The notes: generated by a model from the sequence alone, not told the origin. Counted from the first letter of the stretch, positions 27,761 through 37,685 are shown. The stretch: 64,000 bases of DNA from Rhodoplanes sp. (GCF_013377085.1 NZ_JACAAX010000015.1:1-64000), one strand, 5' to 3'. Numbers and translations are program-made.

Positions 27761-30511
27761 ATGACAGCGCAAGGCGCGGACGCCGAACCCTCCGACACCG
27801 AACCCGAACGAGTCGACATCATCACAAGGACCTTCCAATTCCTCGCCGGCGGGGGCGAGATGGGCGCGCTCATGCGGGCCCACGACTGGACCCGCTCGCC
27901 ACTCGGGCCGCCGGAGCGTTGGCCCGACGCCCTCAAGATGGCGGTGAGCATTTGCTTGAACTCGCGCTTCCCCATGCTGATCTGGTGGGGGCCCGATTTC
28001 GTGATGCTCTATAACGACGCCTACCGGCCGATCCTCGGCATGACCAAGCATCCGGCCAGCCTCGGCCGCCCGGGGCGCGTCATCTGGCCGGAGACCTGGA
28101 GCATCACCGGGCCGCAGCTCGACAGCATCTGGCAGGGCGAGGCGACCTGGTCGCACGACGTGCTGCTGCCGCTCGACCGCAACAATTATCTGGAAGAAGC
28201 CTACTTCACGTACTCCTACAGCCCGATCAAGCACGCCGACGGGCGGATCGGCGGCGTCTTCACGGCCGTCACCGAGACCACCGAGCGCGTTTTGGGCGAA
28301 CGCCGCCTGCGCATCTTGCGCGAGCTCGCCTCCCAGACGGCCGAGGCCCGCACGGTCGAGCATGCCAGCCGCCGCATCATGGACGTGCTCGGCGCCAACA
28401 ATCCCGACATCCCGGTCGCGCTCCTGTATCTGGTCGACGAGGAGCGCTCGGTGCTGCAGGTCGCCGGCGCCTGTGGGGTACCGGCCGAGAAGTATCCGGC
28501 CGAGGTCGGCTTCGACGACGACGATCCCTGGTGCGTCGCCCGGGCGATCCGCGCGGCCGAGCCGGTGCTGCTCGACTATCTGCCGTTCCGCTTCGGCTCG
28601 CTCACCGGCACGGTGTGGCCCGAGCCGGTGAAGCGCGCCCTCGTGCTGCCGGTGCCGCGGCTCGGCGTCGCCGGCGCCGTGTGCGGCGCCGTGGTCGTCG
28701 GCATCAATCCGCGCCGTGCCCTCGACGATGACTATCGCGGCTTTCTCGAGCTCGTCGCCGGCCATGTCGCCACCGCGATGTCCAATGCCCGGGCCACCGA
28801 GGAGGAACGCCGCCGCACCGACGAGCTCGTCCGGTTGGAGGCGCGCTTCCGCGACCTCGCCGATTCGGCGCCCGTGATGATCTGGCTGTCGGACCCGGGC
28901 GGGCTGTGCACCTGGTTCAACCGTCCCTGGCTCGTCTTTACGGGCCGCGGCCTGGAGGACGAGCTGGGCGAGGGCTGGCTCGCCGGCGTCCATCCCGACG
29001 ACCGCTCCCGCTGTGCCGCCGTCTACCGCTCCGCCCTCGATCAGCGCGAGCCGTTCCGCGTCGAGTTCCGGCTGCGCCGGCACGACGGCGAATGGTGCCA
29101 GGTCGACGACACCGGCGTGCCGCACTACGCCGCCGACGGCGCCTTTCTCGGCTTCATCGGCTCCTGCGTCGACGTCAGCGGCGCGCGGCGCTTCGAGGCG
29201 GCGCTGCGCAAGAGCCGCGAGGATCTCCTGCGTCTCAACGAGACTCTGGAGACGCGGGTCGCCGAGCGCACCGAGGACATCGCCGCCGCCAACCGCCAGC
29301 TCCTCGCCCAGATCGAGGAGCGCGAGCAGGTCGAGGCGACGCTGCGGCAGATGCAGCGGCTCGACGCGGTCGGCCAGCTCACCTCGGGCGTCGCCCACGA
29401 CTTCAACAATCTGCTCACCGTCATCCTCGGCAATGCCAGCTATCTCGAGAAGCTGTGGGCGGAGGCCGACGATCCCAAGTTGATGCGGCGGATCACCCAT
29501 ATCCGCATCGCCGCCGAGCGCGGCGCCAAGCTGATCGCCCAGCTCCTCGCCTTCTCGCGCCGGCAACGACTCGAGCCCTGCGCCCTCGACCTCAACGAGA
29601 CCGTCGGCAAGATGCACGAGCTGCTCGCCACCACGATGGGCGGCGGCATCGAGCTCGAGACCGTGCTCGCTCCGACGCCGTGGGCCGCGCTGGTCGATCC
29701 GACCCAGCTCGAGCTCGTCGTGCTCAATCTCGCGATCAACGCCCGCGACGCCATGCAGGTCGGCGGCCGTCTCACGGTGCGCACCGCCAATGTCGTGCGC
29801 GGCGATCCGCAGCGGCCGGAGCAGCCCGCCGCCGGCGAGTATGTCGAGCTCGCCGTGGTCGACACCGGCACCGGCATGGCGGACGAGGTGCTGGCCAAGG
29901 CGTTCGAGCCGTTCTTCACCACCAAGACGGTCGGCAAGGGCTCCGGCCTGGGGCTCTCCCAGGTGTTAGGCTTCGCCAAGCAGTCGGGTGGCGGCGTCGC
30001 CATCGAGACCGTGGCCGGGCAGGGCACCACGGTGCGGGTGTTCTTTCCGCGCGCCCCGGTCACCGACGAGGCCGACGCCTCGGCCTCGCCCGACGCGCCC
30101 GCCGGCGCGGCGGCGTCCGCCTGCGTGCTCGTGGTCGACGACGACGACGACGTGCGCCACATCACGGCGTCCATGCTGGAGGGGCTCGGCCACCGGGTGG
30201 TCGAGGCGGGCAGCGGCGGCGCCGCGCTGGAGCGCCTCGCCGCGCGCGACGATATCGACATCGCGCTGATCGACTTCGCCATGCCGGGCATGAGCGGCCT
30301 CGATCTCGCCCGGGAGGCGCGCATGCGCCGCCCGGCGCTGCCGATCGTGTTCATCACCGGCTACGCCGACTCCACGGTGCTGGCCGGCGTTCGCCACGAG
30401 CACATCCTGCGAAAGCCGTTTCTCGACGTCGATCTCGACCGCCGTATTCGCGCCACACTCGCCAACACGCGGGCCGGCAGCCTCGATGCGCTGATGTCGA
30501 CGCCGCGGTGA
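27761..30511 (+). CDS. Hybrid sensor histidine kinase (PAS-GAF-PAS-HisKA-HATPase-REC)
   Basis: 916 residues from ATG at 27761. An upstream ATG at 27665 is possible, but the bases just before 27761 resemble an intergenic repeat remnant. Order: PAS-like (about 35-140, DWTRSPLGPPERWPDALKMA), GAF-like (about 180-330), PAS (about 350-465, FRDLADSAPVMIWLSDPGG), a coiled segment, HisKA with H546 in GVAHDFNNLL, HATPase (NARDAM, DTGTGM, GSGLGLSQV) and a receiver with D838 in LIDFAMPGMSG. No membrane span is present, so it senses a cytoplasmic signal. No separate response regulator is adjacent. The HDFNNLL motif is typical of phytochrome-like alphaproteobacterial kinases. Confidence 0.9.
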   Translation: MTAQGADAEPSDTEPERVDIITRTFQFLAGGGEMGALMRAHDWTRSPLGPPERWPDALKMAVSICLNSRFPMLIWWGPDFVMLYNDAYRPILGMTKHPASLGRPGRVIWPETWSITGPQLDSIWQGEATWSHDVLLPLDRNNYLEEAYFTYSYSPIKHADGRIGGVFTAVTETTERVLGERRLRILRELASQTAEARTVEHASRRIMDVLGANNPDIPVALLYLVDEERSVLQVAGACGVPAEKYPAEVGFDDDDPWCVARAIRAAEPVLLDYLPFRFGSLTGTVWPEPVKRALVLPVPRLGVAGAVCGAVVVGINPRRALDDDYRGFLELVAGHVATAMSNARATEEERRRTDELVRLEARFRDLADSAPVMIWLSDPGGLCTWFNRPWLVFTGRGLEDELGEGWLAGVHPDDRSRCAAVYRSALDQREPFRVEFRLRRHDGEWCQVDDTGVPHYAADGAFLGFIGSCVDVSGARRFEAALRKSREDLLRLNETLETRVAERTEDIAAANRQLLAQIEEREQVEATLRQMQRLDAVGQLTSGVAHDFNNLLTVILGNASYLEKLWAEADDPKLMRRITHIRIAAERGAKLIAQLLAFSRRQRLEPCALDLNETVGKMHELLATTMGGGIELETVLAPTPWAALVDPTQLELVVLNLAINARDAMQVGGRLTVRTANVVRGDPQRPEQPAAGEYVELAVVDTGTGMADEVLAKAFEPFFTTKTVGKGSGLGLSQVLGFAKQSGGGVAIETVAGQGTTVRVFFPRAPVTDEADASASPDAPAGAAASACVLVVDDDDDVRHITASMLEGLGHRVVEAGSGGAALERLAARDDIDIALIDFAMPGMSGLDLAREARMRRPALPIVFITGYADSTVLAGVRHEHILRKPFLDVDLDRRIRATLANTRAGSLDALMSTPR

Positions 30512-30642
30512 CACGCTTTCAACGGGACCCGCGCATGCCGGGCCTGTCGGGACACCGTCGCCGAAACGGCGTATGATTCCTCGGGGATGGTGTCGCGGAC
30601 CGTGGTCGACGTCGGGACGCGATCGTCCCGAGGAGTCCCCCG

Positions 30643-31692
30643 ATGCCCGTTCGCGTTGCCGCTGTCGTTGTTTTTGCGCTCACGCTCTTTGCCTCCCTCC
30701 CGACAGCCGGGCCGGCCCAGGCCCAATCAACCCAACCAGGTGCGGCCGCCCGCGCCGAGTCGGCGGTGCGCTCCCTCATCGCGCGGTTGCGCGGCAACAC
30801 CATGCCGGACGGCATCGTCAAGTCGAACGGCCGCATCGAGGCCACCCAGGTCGACATCGCGGCGAAATACGGCGGCCGGCTCGCCACCATGACGGTGGAG
30901 GAGGGCGACGAGGTCACGGCCGGCCAGGTCGTCGCCACCATCTCGTCGCCCGAATACGAGGCGCAGCTCCGCGGCGCCCAGGCCCAGGTGCTGCGCGCCA
31001 AGCAGGCGCTGGCCGAGGCCGTCGCGCTCATCGCGCAGCGCACCAGCGATGTGAACTTCGCAAGGACCGACCTGGAACGCGGCAAGAGCCTGCTCGAGAA
31101 GGGGAGCATCACCGTGCAGGTCGTCGACCAGCGGCGGAACAAGTTCGAGGCCGCCGACGCCGCCTTCCGGGCCGCCACGGCCCAGCACGAGCAGGCGCAG
31201 TTCGCCATCAAGGTGGCCGAGGCCGATGTCGAGCGGCTGCAGTCGGTGCTGGTCGACCTGGTGCTGGTGTCGCCGCGCAGCGGCCGCGTGCAGTACCGGC
31301 TCGCCCGCGCCGGCGAGGTGGTCGCGACGGGGCAGCGCGTTCTCACCATCCTGGATCTCAAGGACGTGTACCTGACCATCTATCTGCCGGCCGAGGACGC
31401 CGGCAAGCTGACGCTCGGCGACGAGGCGCGCATCATCGCCGACCCGATTCCCGAATATGTCATCCCGGCCACCGTCGCGTTCGTCGCCACCGAGGCGCAG
31501 TTCACGCCGAAAAGCGTCGAGACCGCCGAGGAGCGCCAGAAGCTGATGTTCCGGGTCAAGCTTCAGGTCGATCCGGACGTGCTGCAGAAGTACCACCGCC
31601 AGGTGAAGACGGGCGTGCGCGGTGTCGGCTTCGCCCGCACCAGCGCCACGATCGCCTGGCCCGAGGATCTCGTGGTGAAGCTGCCCAAATGA
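30643..31692 (+). CDS. HlyD/YhiI-type membrane-fusion protein
   Basis: 349 residues with a signal peptide (VVVFALTLFASLPTAGPAQA-Q). The first lipoyl/barrel-sandwich half (IEATQVDIAAKYGGRLATM), a coiled-coil hairpin (about 115-205) and the second half (DLVLVSPRSGRVQYRLARAG) follow in the usual order. It bridges an inner-membrane exporter to the outer envelope. An AGGAG site precedes the ATG. It overlaps the ABC gene by four bases, giving the YhiI-RbbA-YhhJ arrangement. Confidence 0.9.
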   Translation: MPVRVAAVVVFALTLFASLPTAGPAQAQSTQPGAAARAESAVRSLIARLRGNTMPDGIVKSNGRIEATQVDIAAKYGGRLATMTVEEGDEVTAGQVVATISSPEYEAQLRGAQAQVLRAKQALAEAVALIAQRTSDVNFARTDLERGKSLLEKGSITVQVVDQRRNKFEAADAAFRAATAQHEQAQFAIKVAEADVERLQSVLVDLVLVSPRSGRVQYRLARAGEVVATGQRVLTILDLKDVYLTIYLPAEDAGKLTLGDEARIIADPIPEYVIPATVAFVATEAQFTPKSVETAEERQKLMFRVKLQVDPDVLQKYHRQVKTGVRGVGFARTSATIAWPEDLVVKLPK

Positions 31693-34421
31693 CCGACCTC
31701 GTCGCGCGGGTCGTCGCGGTCACGCACCGCTACGGGACGACGCATGCCCTCGACGACGTCAGCCTCGACATTCCGGCGCACGGCATGGTCGGGATCATCG
31801 GGCCGGACGGCGTCGGCAAGTCCACGCTCCTCGCGCTGGTCGCCGGGGTTCGAAAAATCCAGGCCGGGCATGTCACCGTGTTCGACGGCGACATGGCGGA
31901 TGCGGGCCACCGCCGCGCCAGTTGCGGCCGCATCGCCTACATGCCGCAGGGCCTCGGCCGCAATCTCTATCCGACGCTCAGCGTGTTCGAGAACATCGAC
32001 TTCTTCGGCCGCCTGTTCGGCCAGGGCGAGGCCGAGCGCCGCACCCGCATCGCCGATCTCACCCGCGCCACCGGCCTCGATCCGTTCGTCGACCGCCCGG
32101 CCGGCAAGCTGTCCGGCGGCATGAAGCAGAAGCTCAGCCTCTGCTGCGCCCTGATGCACGACCCCGACCTGCTCGTGCTCGACGAGCCGACCACCGGCGT
32201 CGATCCGTTGTCGCGTCGCCAGTTCTGGGATCTGATCGATTCGATCCGGGCGCGGCGCCCGCAGATGAGCGTGGTCGTCGCCACCGCCTATATGGAGGAG
32301 GCCGCCCGGTTCGACTGGCTGGCCGCCATGGACGACGGCAAGGTGATCGCCCGCGGCGCACCGGACGAAATCCTGGCGCAGGCGCACGAGACCTCGCTGG
32401 AGGGCGCCTTCATCGCGCTGCTGCCGCCGGAGAAGCGCTCCCGCCACGAGGGCGTGGTGGTGCGCCCGCGCGTCGCCGCGGCCGACGACGTGCCGGCGAT
32501 CGAGGCCGAGGGGCTGACGCGAAAATTCGGCGACTTCGTCGCTGTCGACCATGTCAGCTTCCGCATCGGCCGTGGCGAGATCTTCGGCTTCCTCGGCTCC
32601 AACGGCTGCGGCAAGACCACCACCATGAAGATGCTCACCGGCCTGTTGCCGGCGAGCGAGGGGCGGGCGAAGCTGCTCGGCGAGCCGATCGGCGGCGACG
32701 ACATGGCGATGCGCCGCAAGGTCGGCTACATGTCGCAGGCCTTCTCGCTCTACACCGAGCTGACGGTGCGCCAGAATCTCGATCTGCACGCCCGGCTCTA
32801 TCACCTGCCGGCCGACGAGATCGCGCCGCGGATCGCCGAGCTGCTTGCCCGCTACGACCTGAAGGATGTCGCCGACGCGCGGCCGGACTCGCTGCCGCTC
32901 GGCATCAAGCAGCGGCTCCAGCTCGCCGTCGCGGTGCTGCACCGTCCGGCCATTCTGATTCTCGACGAGCCGACCTCGGGCGTCGACCCGATCGCCCGCG
33001 ACGCGTTCTGGCGCACCCTGATCGACCTGTCGCGCGACGACGGCGTGACCATCTTCCTGTCGACCCATTTCATGAACGAGGCCGAGCGCTGCGACCGCAT
33101 CTCGCTGATGCATGCCGGCAAGGTGCTGGCGGTCGGCACGCCGGCCGATCTGGCGAAGGGGCGCGGCGCCGCGACCCTCGAGGACGCCTTCGTGTCGTAT
33201 CTGGCCGAGGCCGGCGGCGTCGGCAAGGTCGCGGCGGAATCGCCGGCACAGGATGCGCCCGCCGCGGCGGCCACGGCGGGCACGGCGCCGAAGCGGTTCG
33301 ATCCGGGGCGCCTGTGGGCCTATGCGCGGCGCGAGGCCATGGAACTGCTGCGCGACCCGATTCGCCTGATCTTCGCCTTCGTCGGTCCGCTGGTGCTGAT
33401 GCTGGCGTTCGGCTACGGCATCTCCTTCGATGTCGAGAATCTGACCTGGGCGGCGTTCGATCAGGACCAGACGCCGGAGAGCCGTGCGCTCCTCGAAAGC
33501 TTCTCGGGCTCCCGCTATTTCACCGAACGGCCGCCGGTCGGCACGACGGCCGAGATGGACGCGCGGTTCAGGAGCGGCGAGGTGACGCTGGTCGTCGAGG
33601 TGCCGCCCGGCTTCGGGCGCGACCTGCAGAACGGCCGCGTGCCGGAGGTCGGCGTGTGGATCGACGGCGCCATGCCGTTCCGCGGCGAGACGACGCGCAG
33701 CTACGTCGCCGGCCTCGCCCTGCAATACGCCAAGCGGCGCACCGTGGAGACGGTCGGGCCGAATGCCGCCGTCAGCCCGGTGACCATCGAGACGCGCTTC
33801 CGCTACAACCAGTCGTTCAAGAGCGTCAACGCCATGGTGCCGAGCATCATCGTGCTGATGCTGATCCTGATCCCGGCCGTGATGTCGGCGGTCGCGGTGG
33901 TGCGCGAGATCGAGACCGGCTCGATCGCCAATTTCCATTCGACGCCGACCAGCAAGGTCGAGTTCCTGGTCGGCAAGCAGCTCCCCTATGTCGCGGTCTC
34001 GATGGTGAGCTTCGTGCTGCTGGTGCTGCTCGCCGTCACGGTGTTCGGCGTCCCGATCACCGGGTCGCTGGCGACGCTGACGCTCGGCACGCTGCTCTAC
34101 TGTTTCGCGACGACCGGCTTCGGCCAGCTCGTGTCCACCTTCACGCGCACCCAGGTGGCGGCCGTGTTCGCCACCGCCATCCTGGCCGTGGTGCCGGCCG
34201 TGAACTTCTCCGGCCTGCTGGTGCCGGTGTCGTCGCTGTCGGGCGGGGCGCGGTTTCTCGGCCTGACATTCCCGGCCGCCTGGTATCAGCCGATCAGCGT
34301 CGGCACCTTCGCCAAGGCGCTCGGCCTGTCCGCCGTGTGGCCCGAAATGCTGGTGCTGGCGTTGTTCGCCGTCGCCTATCTGGTCGCCGCGCGGCTGTTT
34401 CTGCGCAAGCAGGAGGCGTGA
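31689..34421 (+). CDS. ABC exporter fusion, RbbA/YhiH-like (ATPase-ATPase-permease)
   Basis: 910 residues from ATG at 31689; a longer upstream frame is only a shadow of the fusion-protein gene. Domain 1 has Walker A GPDGVGKS (38-45), signature LSGGMKQ and Walker B LLVLDEPTTGVDP. Domain 2 (about 275-500) has GSNGCGKTT near residue 303, a variant signature LPLGIKQRLQ and ILILDEPTSGVDP. The C-terminal part (about 545-910) is an ABC-2 permease with six spans. E. coli RbbA was described as a ribosome-associated ATPase, but its architecture fits an exporter. It works with the flanking fusion protein and permease; cargo unknown. Confidence 0.91.
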   Translation: MTDLVARVVAVTHRYGTTHALDDVSLDIPAHGMVGIIGPDGVGKSTLLALVAGVRKIQAGHVTVFDGDMADAGHRRASCGRIAYMPQGLGRNLYPTLSVFENIDFFGRLFGQGEAERRTRIADLTRATGLDPFVDRPAGKLSGGMKQKLSLCCALMHDPDLLVLDEPTTGVDPLSRRQFWDLIDSIRARRPQMSVVVATAYMEEAARFDWLAAMDDGKVIARGAPDEILAQAHETSLEGAFIALLPPEKRSRHEGVVVRPRVAAADDVPAIEAEGLTRKFGDFVAVDHVSFRIGRGEIFGFLGSNGCGKTTTMKMLTGLLPASEGRAKLLGEPIGGDDMAMRRKVGYMSQAFSLYTELTVRQNLDLHARLYHLPADEIAPRIAELLARYDLKDVADARPDSLPLGIKQRLQLAVAVLHRPAILILDEPTSGVDPIARDAFWRTLIDLSRDDGVTIFLSTHFMNEAERCDRISLMHAGKVLAVGTPADLAKGRGAATLEDAFVSYLAEAGGVGKVAAESPAQDAPAAAATAGTAPKRFDPGRLWAYARREAMELLRDPIRLIFAFVGPLVLMLAFGYGISFDVENLTWAAFDQDQTPESRALLESFSGSRYFTERPPVGTTAEMDARFRSGEVTLVVEVPPGFGRDLQNGRVPEVGVWIDGAMPFRGETTRSYVAGLALQYAKRRTVETVGPNAAVSPVTIETRFRYNQSFKSVNAMVPSIIVLMLILIPAVMSAVAVVREIETGSIANFHSTPTSKVEFLVGKQLPYVAVSMVSFVLLVLLAVTVFGVPITGSLATLTLGTLLYCFATTGFGQLVSTFTRTQVAAVFATAILAVVPAVNFSGLLVPVSSLSGGARFLGLTFPAAWYQPISVGTFAKALGLSAVWPEMLVLALFAVAYLVAARLFLRKQEA

Positions 34422-34422
34422 G

Positions 34423-35607
34423 ATGGCGGCGCACGGATCTGACACAGTGGCGCGCAAGCCGGAGACGGGCCGCCTCGGGATCGGCGCCCACCTCGCCAAC
34501 ATCTGGCGGCTGACCATCAAGGAGCTGCGCAGCATCCGGGCCGACCCGGTCATGCTGATCCTGGTCGTCTATGCCTTCAGCATCAACGTCTACACGGTGG
34601 CGACCGGCGCCTCCGTCGAGGCGAACAACCTCGCCGTCGCCATCGTCGACGAGGACCGCTCGGCGTTGTCACGGCGCATCGCCGACGGCCTCACGCCGCC
34701 CTTGTTTCGCCCCGCCGTGGAGATCGCCGCGACCGCCATCGACGGCGAGATGGACGCCGCGCGCTACGTCTTCGTCGTCGAGATCCCGCCGCGGTTCGAG
34801 GCCGACGTGCTGGCCGGGCGGACCACCACGGTGCAGGTCAATGTCGACGCCACCGCGATCACCCAGGCCGGCAACGGCGCGGCCTATCTGCAGACCGTCA
34901 TCTTGAACGAGGTCGCCGCCTTCAAGGCGGGGCGCGACGGCGTCTCGACCAACCCGGTCGATGTGGTGATTCGCGCCAACTCCAATCCAAACCTGAAATC
35001 GAGCTGGTTCACCTCGGTGATGCAGGTGATCAACAGCATCACCATGCTGACCGTGATCCTCACCGGCGCGGCGCTGATCCGCGAGCGCGAGCAGGGCACG
35101 GTCGAGCACCTGCTGGTCATGCCCGTGGTGGCGAGCGAGATCATGCTGGCCAAGATCCTGGCCAACGGCCTGGTGACGCTGGTCGCGGCCGGGCTGTCGC
35201 TGGTGCTGGTGGTCGAGTGGTGGCTGCAGGTACCGATCGCCGGCTCGATCCTGCTGTTCCTCGGCGGCGCCGCCGTCTACGTGTTCACGGTCGCGGCGCT
35301 CGGCATCCTGCTCGGCACCATCGCCAACACGATGGGTCAGTTCGGCCTGCTCGCGATTCCCGTGCTGCTGGTGACGATGCTGCTGTCGGGCAGCGCCACC
35401 CCGATCGAGAGCATGCCGGTCTGGCTGCGCTGGATCGTGTGGATCATCAGTCCGACGCCGCACTTCGTCAGCTTTGCGCAGGCGGTGCTGTATCGCGGCG
35501 CCGGCTTCATGACGGCGTCGCCACCCCTGATCGCCGTCGCGGCCATCGGCGGCGTCTATCTGGCCGCCGCCTTGCGGCGCTTCCGCCGCGTCGTTCTCGG
35601 CGGGTAA
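34423..35607 (+). CDS. ABC-2 type permease, YhhJ-like
   Basis: 394 residues starting one base after the preceding stop. An N-terminal span (ADPVMLILVVYAFSINVYTV) is followed by a periplasmic domain of about 160 residues. A five-span cluster (SITMLTVILTGAALIREREQ, then EHLLVMPVVASEIMLAKILA) completes the ABC-2 fold. It is the second half of the exporter channel made with the permease portion of the RbbA-like protein. It is the last gene of the three-gene operon. Confidence 0.92.
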   Translation: MAAHGSDTVARKPETGRLGIGAHLANIWRLTIKELRSIRADPVMLILVVYAFSINVYTVATGASVEANNLAVAIVDEDRSALSRRIADGLTPPLFRPAVEIAATAIDGEMDAARYVFVVEIPPRFEADVLAGRTTTVQVNVDATAITQAGNGAAYLQTVILNEVAAFKAGRDGVSTNPVDVVIRANSNPNLKSSWFTSVMQVINSITMLTVILTGAALIREREQGTVEHLLVMPVVASEIMLAKILANGLVTLVAAGLSLVLVVEWWLQVPIAGSILLFLGGAAVYVFTVAALGILLGTIANTMGQFGLLAIPVLLVTMLLSGSATPIESMPVWLRWIVWIISPTPHFVSFAQAVLYRGAGFMTASPPLIAVAAIGGVYLAAALRRFRRVVLGG

Positions 35608-35654
35608 GTGTTTGGAGACTGTTTTGGACGGACGAAACTTGCTCTGAATTCAGC

Positions 35655-35794
35655 GGATAGGCCGCTGCCTCCTACCTCCGACCCCTCCTCGCCGTTGGCT
35701 GACGCGAATGGGGGGAGGGGAGCCGCAGCGCCGTCTTCTCCCCTCCCCCCGCGAGCGAAGCTCGTGGCGGAGAGGGGTCGGGGGTGGGGGGAGG
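35655..35794. repeat. Inverted pair of G-rich intergenic repeats
   Basis: A left copy (CCTCCGACCCCTCCTCGCCG ... GGGGGGAGGGGAGCC) and a right copy (TCTCCCCTCCCCCCGCGAGC ... GGGGTCGGGGGTGGGGGGAG) are mirror images around AGCCGCAGCGCC. The same arrangement occurs at 36674-36794, on the other side of the neighbouring ATPase gene. It lies between convergent genes. Confidence 0.7.
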
Positions 35795-35848
35795 CCCCGT
35801 ATGAATGCGTCTGCGATTGGCCCCCGAACGGATCACTCGGGTTTCGTC

Positions 35849-36625
35849 TCACCACCACATCGCGCCGCCGTCCTCGGTGGCTTTCTCCCGAGCCCCTTCG
35901 CGGGCGCCGTGCAGTGCGGCGAGCACCTGCCGCTTCACCGCGTCCCAGGCGGCGGATTCTCGATCGCGTGGGCGCGGCAGCGCGACTGCGATCTCGGCGG
36001 CGATGCGGCCCGGGCGGGGGCGCATCACCACGATGCGGTCGGCCAGCACGATCGCCTCGTCGACATCGTGGGTGACGACCACCAGCGTCGGCTCGCCGTC
36101 GTGCCAGAGATCGAGCAGGTGGTCCTGAAGATCGGTGCGCGTAAACGCGTCGAGCGCCGAGAACGGCTCGTCGAGCAGCAGCACCTCGGGCCGCGTGACC
36201 AGGGCGCGGGCGAGCGCCGCCCGCTGCGCCTGTCCGCCGGACAGCTCGCGCGGCCATACGCCGGCCTTGTCGGCGAGGCCGACGCGGGCGACCTGCGCCG
36301 CGACGCGCTCGTCGCGCTCCTCTCGCGGCCGGGCCTGAAGGCCGAAGCCGACATTGTCGGCGACCGTCAACCACGGCAGCAGCCGCGGCTCCTGGAACAC
36401 CATGCCGATTTTTTCATGCGGCGCCGTGATCTGCTCGCCGTCCAGCACGATGCGGCCGTCGGTCGGCCGGTCGAGGCCGGAGACGAGCCGCAGAAGCGTG
36501 GACTTGCCGCAGCCCGAGCCGCCGACCACGACGACGATCTCGCCGATCGGCACGGTGAGCGACACGCCGTCCAGCGCCCGCACCCCATTGCTGTAGGTCT
36601 TTCCGATGTTTTCCAGGACCAACAT
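35849..36625 (-). CDS. Nitrate/sulfonate/taurine-type ABC transporter ATPase (SsuB/TauB-like)
   Basis: 258 residues from ATG at 36625; upstream extensions read through the repeat. Walker A is GGSGCGKS (35-42), the signature LSGGQAQRAALARAL and Walker B LLLDEPFSALDA. GMVFQEPRLLPWLTVADNVG is typical of the SsuB/TauB/NrtD group. It is the third gene of a binding protein-permease-ATPase set on the minus strand, separated from the permease gene by 208 bp containing a large repeat. Confidence 0.92.
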   Translation of the reverse strand: MLVLENIGKTYSNGVRALDGVSLTVPIGEIVVVVGGSGCGKSTLLRLVSGLDRPTDGRIVLDGEQITAPHEKIGMVFQEPRLLPWLTVADNVGFGLQARPREERDERVAAQVARVGLADKAGVWPRELSGGQAQRAALARALVTRPEVLLLDEPFSALDAFTRTDLQDHLLDLWHDGEPTLVVVTHDVDEAIVLADRIVVMRPRPGRIAAEIAVALPRPRDRESAAWDAVKRQVLAALHGAREGAREKATEDGGAMWW

Positions 36626-36673
36626 GCGGGGCCTCTCACGAAGAATTCGGCTGATCGGTTCGGCTTGGGCCGG

Positions 36674-36794
36674 TGCCGTTCCCCCCACCCCCGACCCCTC
36701 CCCGCCGCTTCGCGGGGGGAGGGGAGCCGCAGCGCCTCTGCTCCCCTCCCCCCCGAGCGAAGCGAGTGGTGGGGAGGGGTCGGGGGTGGGGGGC
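36674..36794. repeat. Inverted pair of G-rich intergenic repeats inside the ssu-type operon
   Basis: The left copy (CCCCCACCCCCGACCCCTCC, then GCCGCTTCGCGGGGGGAGGG) and the right copy (CTCCCCTCCCCCCCGAGCGA, then GGTGGGGAGGGGTCGGGGGT) face each other around AGCCGCAGCGCC. They separate the permease and ATPase genes and could form long hairpins in the transcript. Confidence 0.72.
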
Positions 36795-36833
36795 TCTTCG
36801 GCGCCTGCACCGAGCAAGGCCCCACTCTTGCAA

Positions 36834-37685
36834 TCACCTCGCCTCGCCATGCGCCACCACGTCCTCCCAGCGCAGGAACGGGGCCGTGATGGCGACCAGG
36901 ATCCAGTCGGTGGTCTTGCCCAGGATCGCGAAGGCGACGATGGCGGCGACGATCTGGGTCGGCTTGCCGAGCTGCTGGCCGTCGACCAACAGGTAGCCCA
37001 GGCCCTCGGCCGCGCCCATGAACTCGGCCGCCACGACGAACATCCAGCCGAGCCCGAGCCCGGCACGCAGCGACACCACGAAGCTGGGGAGCACCGCAGG
37101 CAACAGGATTCGCCGCACCATCGCGGGTCCCGTCAGGCGAAAGATGCGGCCGACCTCGACGATCTTGCGGTCGACCGAAGCGATCGCCGCCATCACGCCG
37201 AGATAGACCGGGAAGAATACCCCGACGGCGATCAACGCGACCTTCGAGGCCTCGAAGATGCCGAGCCACAGGATGAACAGTGGCACCCAGGCGATCGACG
37301 GAATGGCGCGCAGCGCCTGCAGGGTCGGATCGACCAGTGAGCGGGCCAGCGCCGAGTAGCCGGCGATGGCGCCGAACAGCGTGCCAGCCGCCGCCCCCAG
37401 CCCAAAGCCGACGGCGACCCGCAGAACCGTCGCGGCGGTGTGCCGCGTCAGCTCGCCCGTCGCGGCGAGGTTGGAGAACGTCTCGACAATGCGCGAGGGC
37501 GGCGGCACCAGCCTGCCGTCGGACAGGCCGGCGCGCACAAAAAACTCCCAGCCGACCGCGGCGATGACCGGCACGATCAGGCCGAGCCCGACGCCGCGCC
37601 AGCGTCGGGCGCTGCCCGCGGCCTGCGCGCGGGCGCGTCCCGAGGGCGTCGCGTCGAGAGCGGCAATGTCGGCGTCGGCCACCAT
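36834..37685 (-). CDS. ABC transporter permease (SsuC/TauC-like)
   Basis: 283 residues from ATG at 37685; a longer reading overlaps the binding-protein gene. It has about six spans and the ATPase-contact loop ALRAIPSIAWVPLFILWLGI with the EA motif, a feature of the SsuC/TauC/NrtB family. AEFMGAAEGLGYLLVDGQQL is another conserved block. It starts 32 bp after the binding-protein stop. Confidence 0.92.
   Translation of the reverse strand: MVADADIAALDATPSGRARAQAAGSARRWRGVGLGLIVPVIAAVGWEFFVRAGLSDGRLVPPPSRIVETFSNLAATGELTRHTAATVLRVAVGFGLGAAAGTLFGAIAGYSALARSLVDPTLQALRAIPSIAWVPLFILWLGIFEASKVALIAVGVFFPVYLGVMAAIASVDRKIVEVGRIFRLTGPAMVRRILLPAVLPSFVVSLRAGLGLGWMFVVAAEFMGAAEGLGYLLVDGQQLGKPTQIVAAIVAFAILGKTTDWILVAITAPFLRWEDVVAHGEAR

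Noticed and set aside
31563-34553. A 996-codon frame antisense to the RbbA-like gene
   Set aside because: Same compositional bias, no domain, and it covers a well-supported gene.
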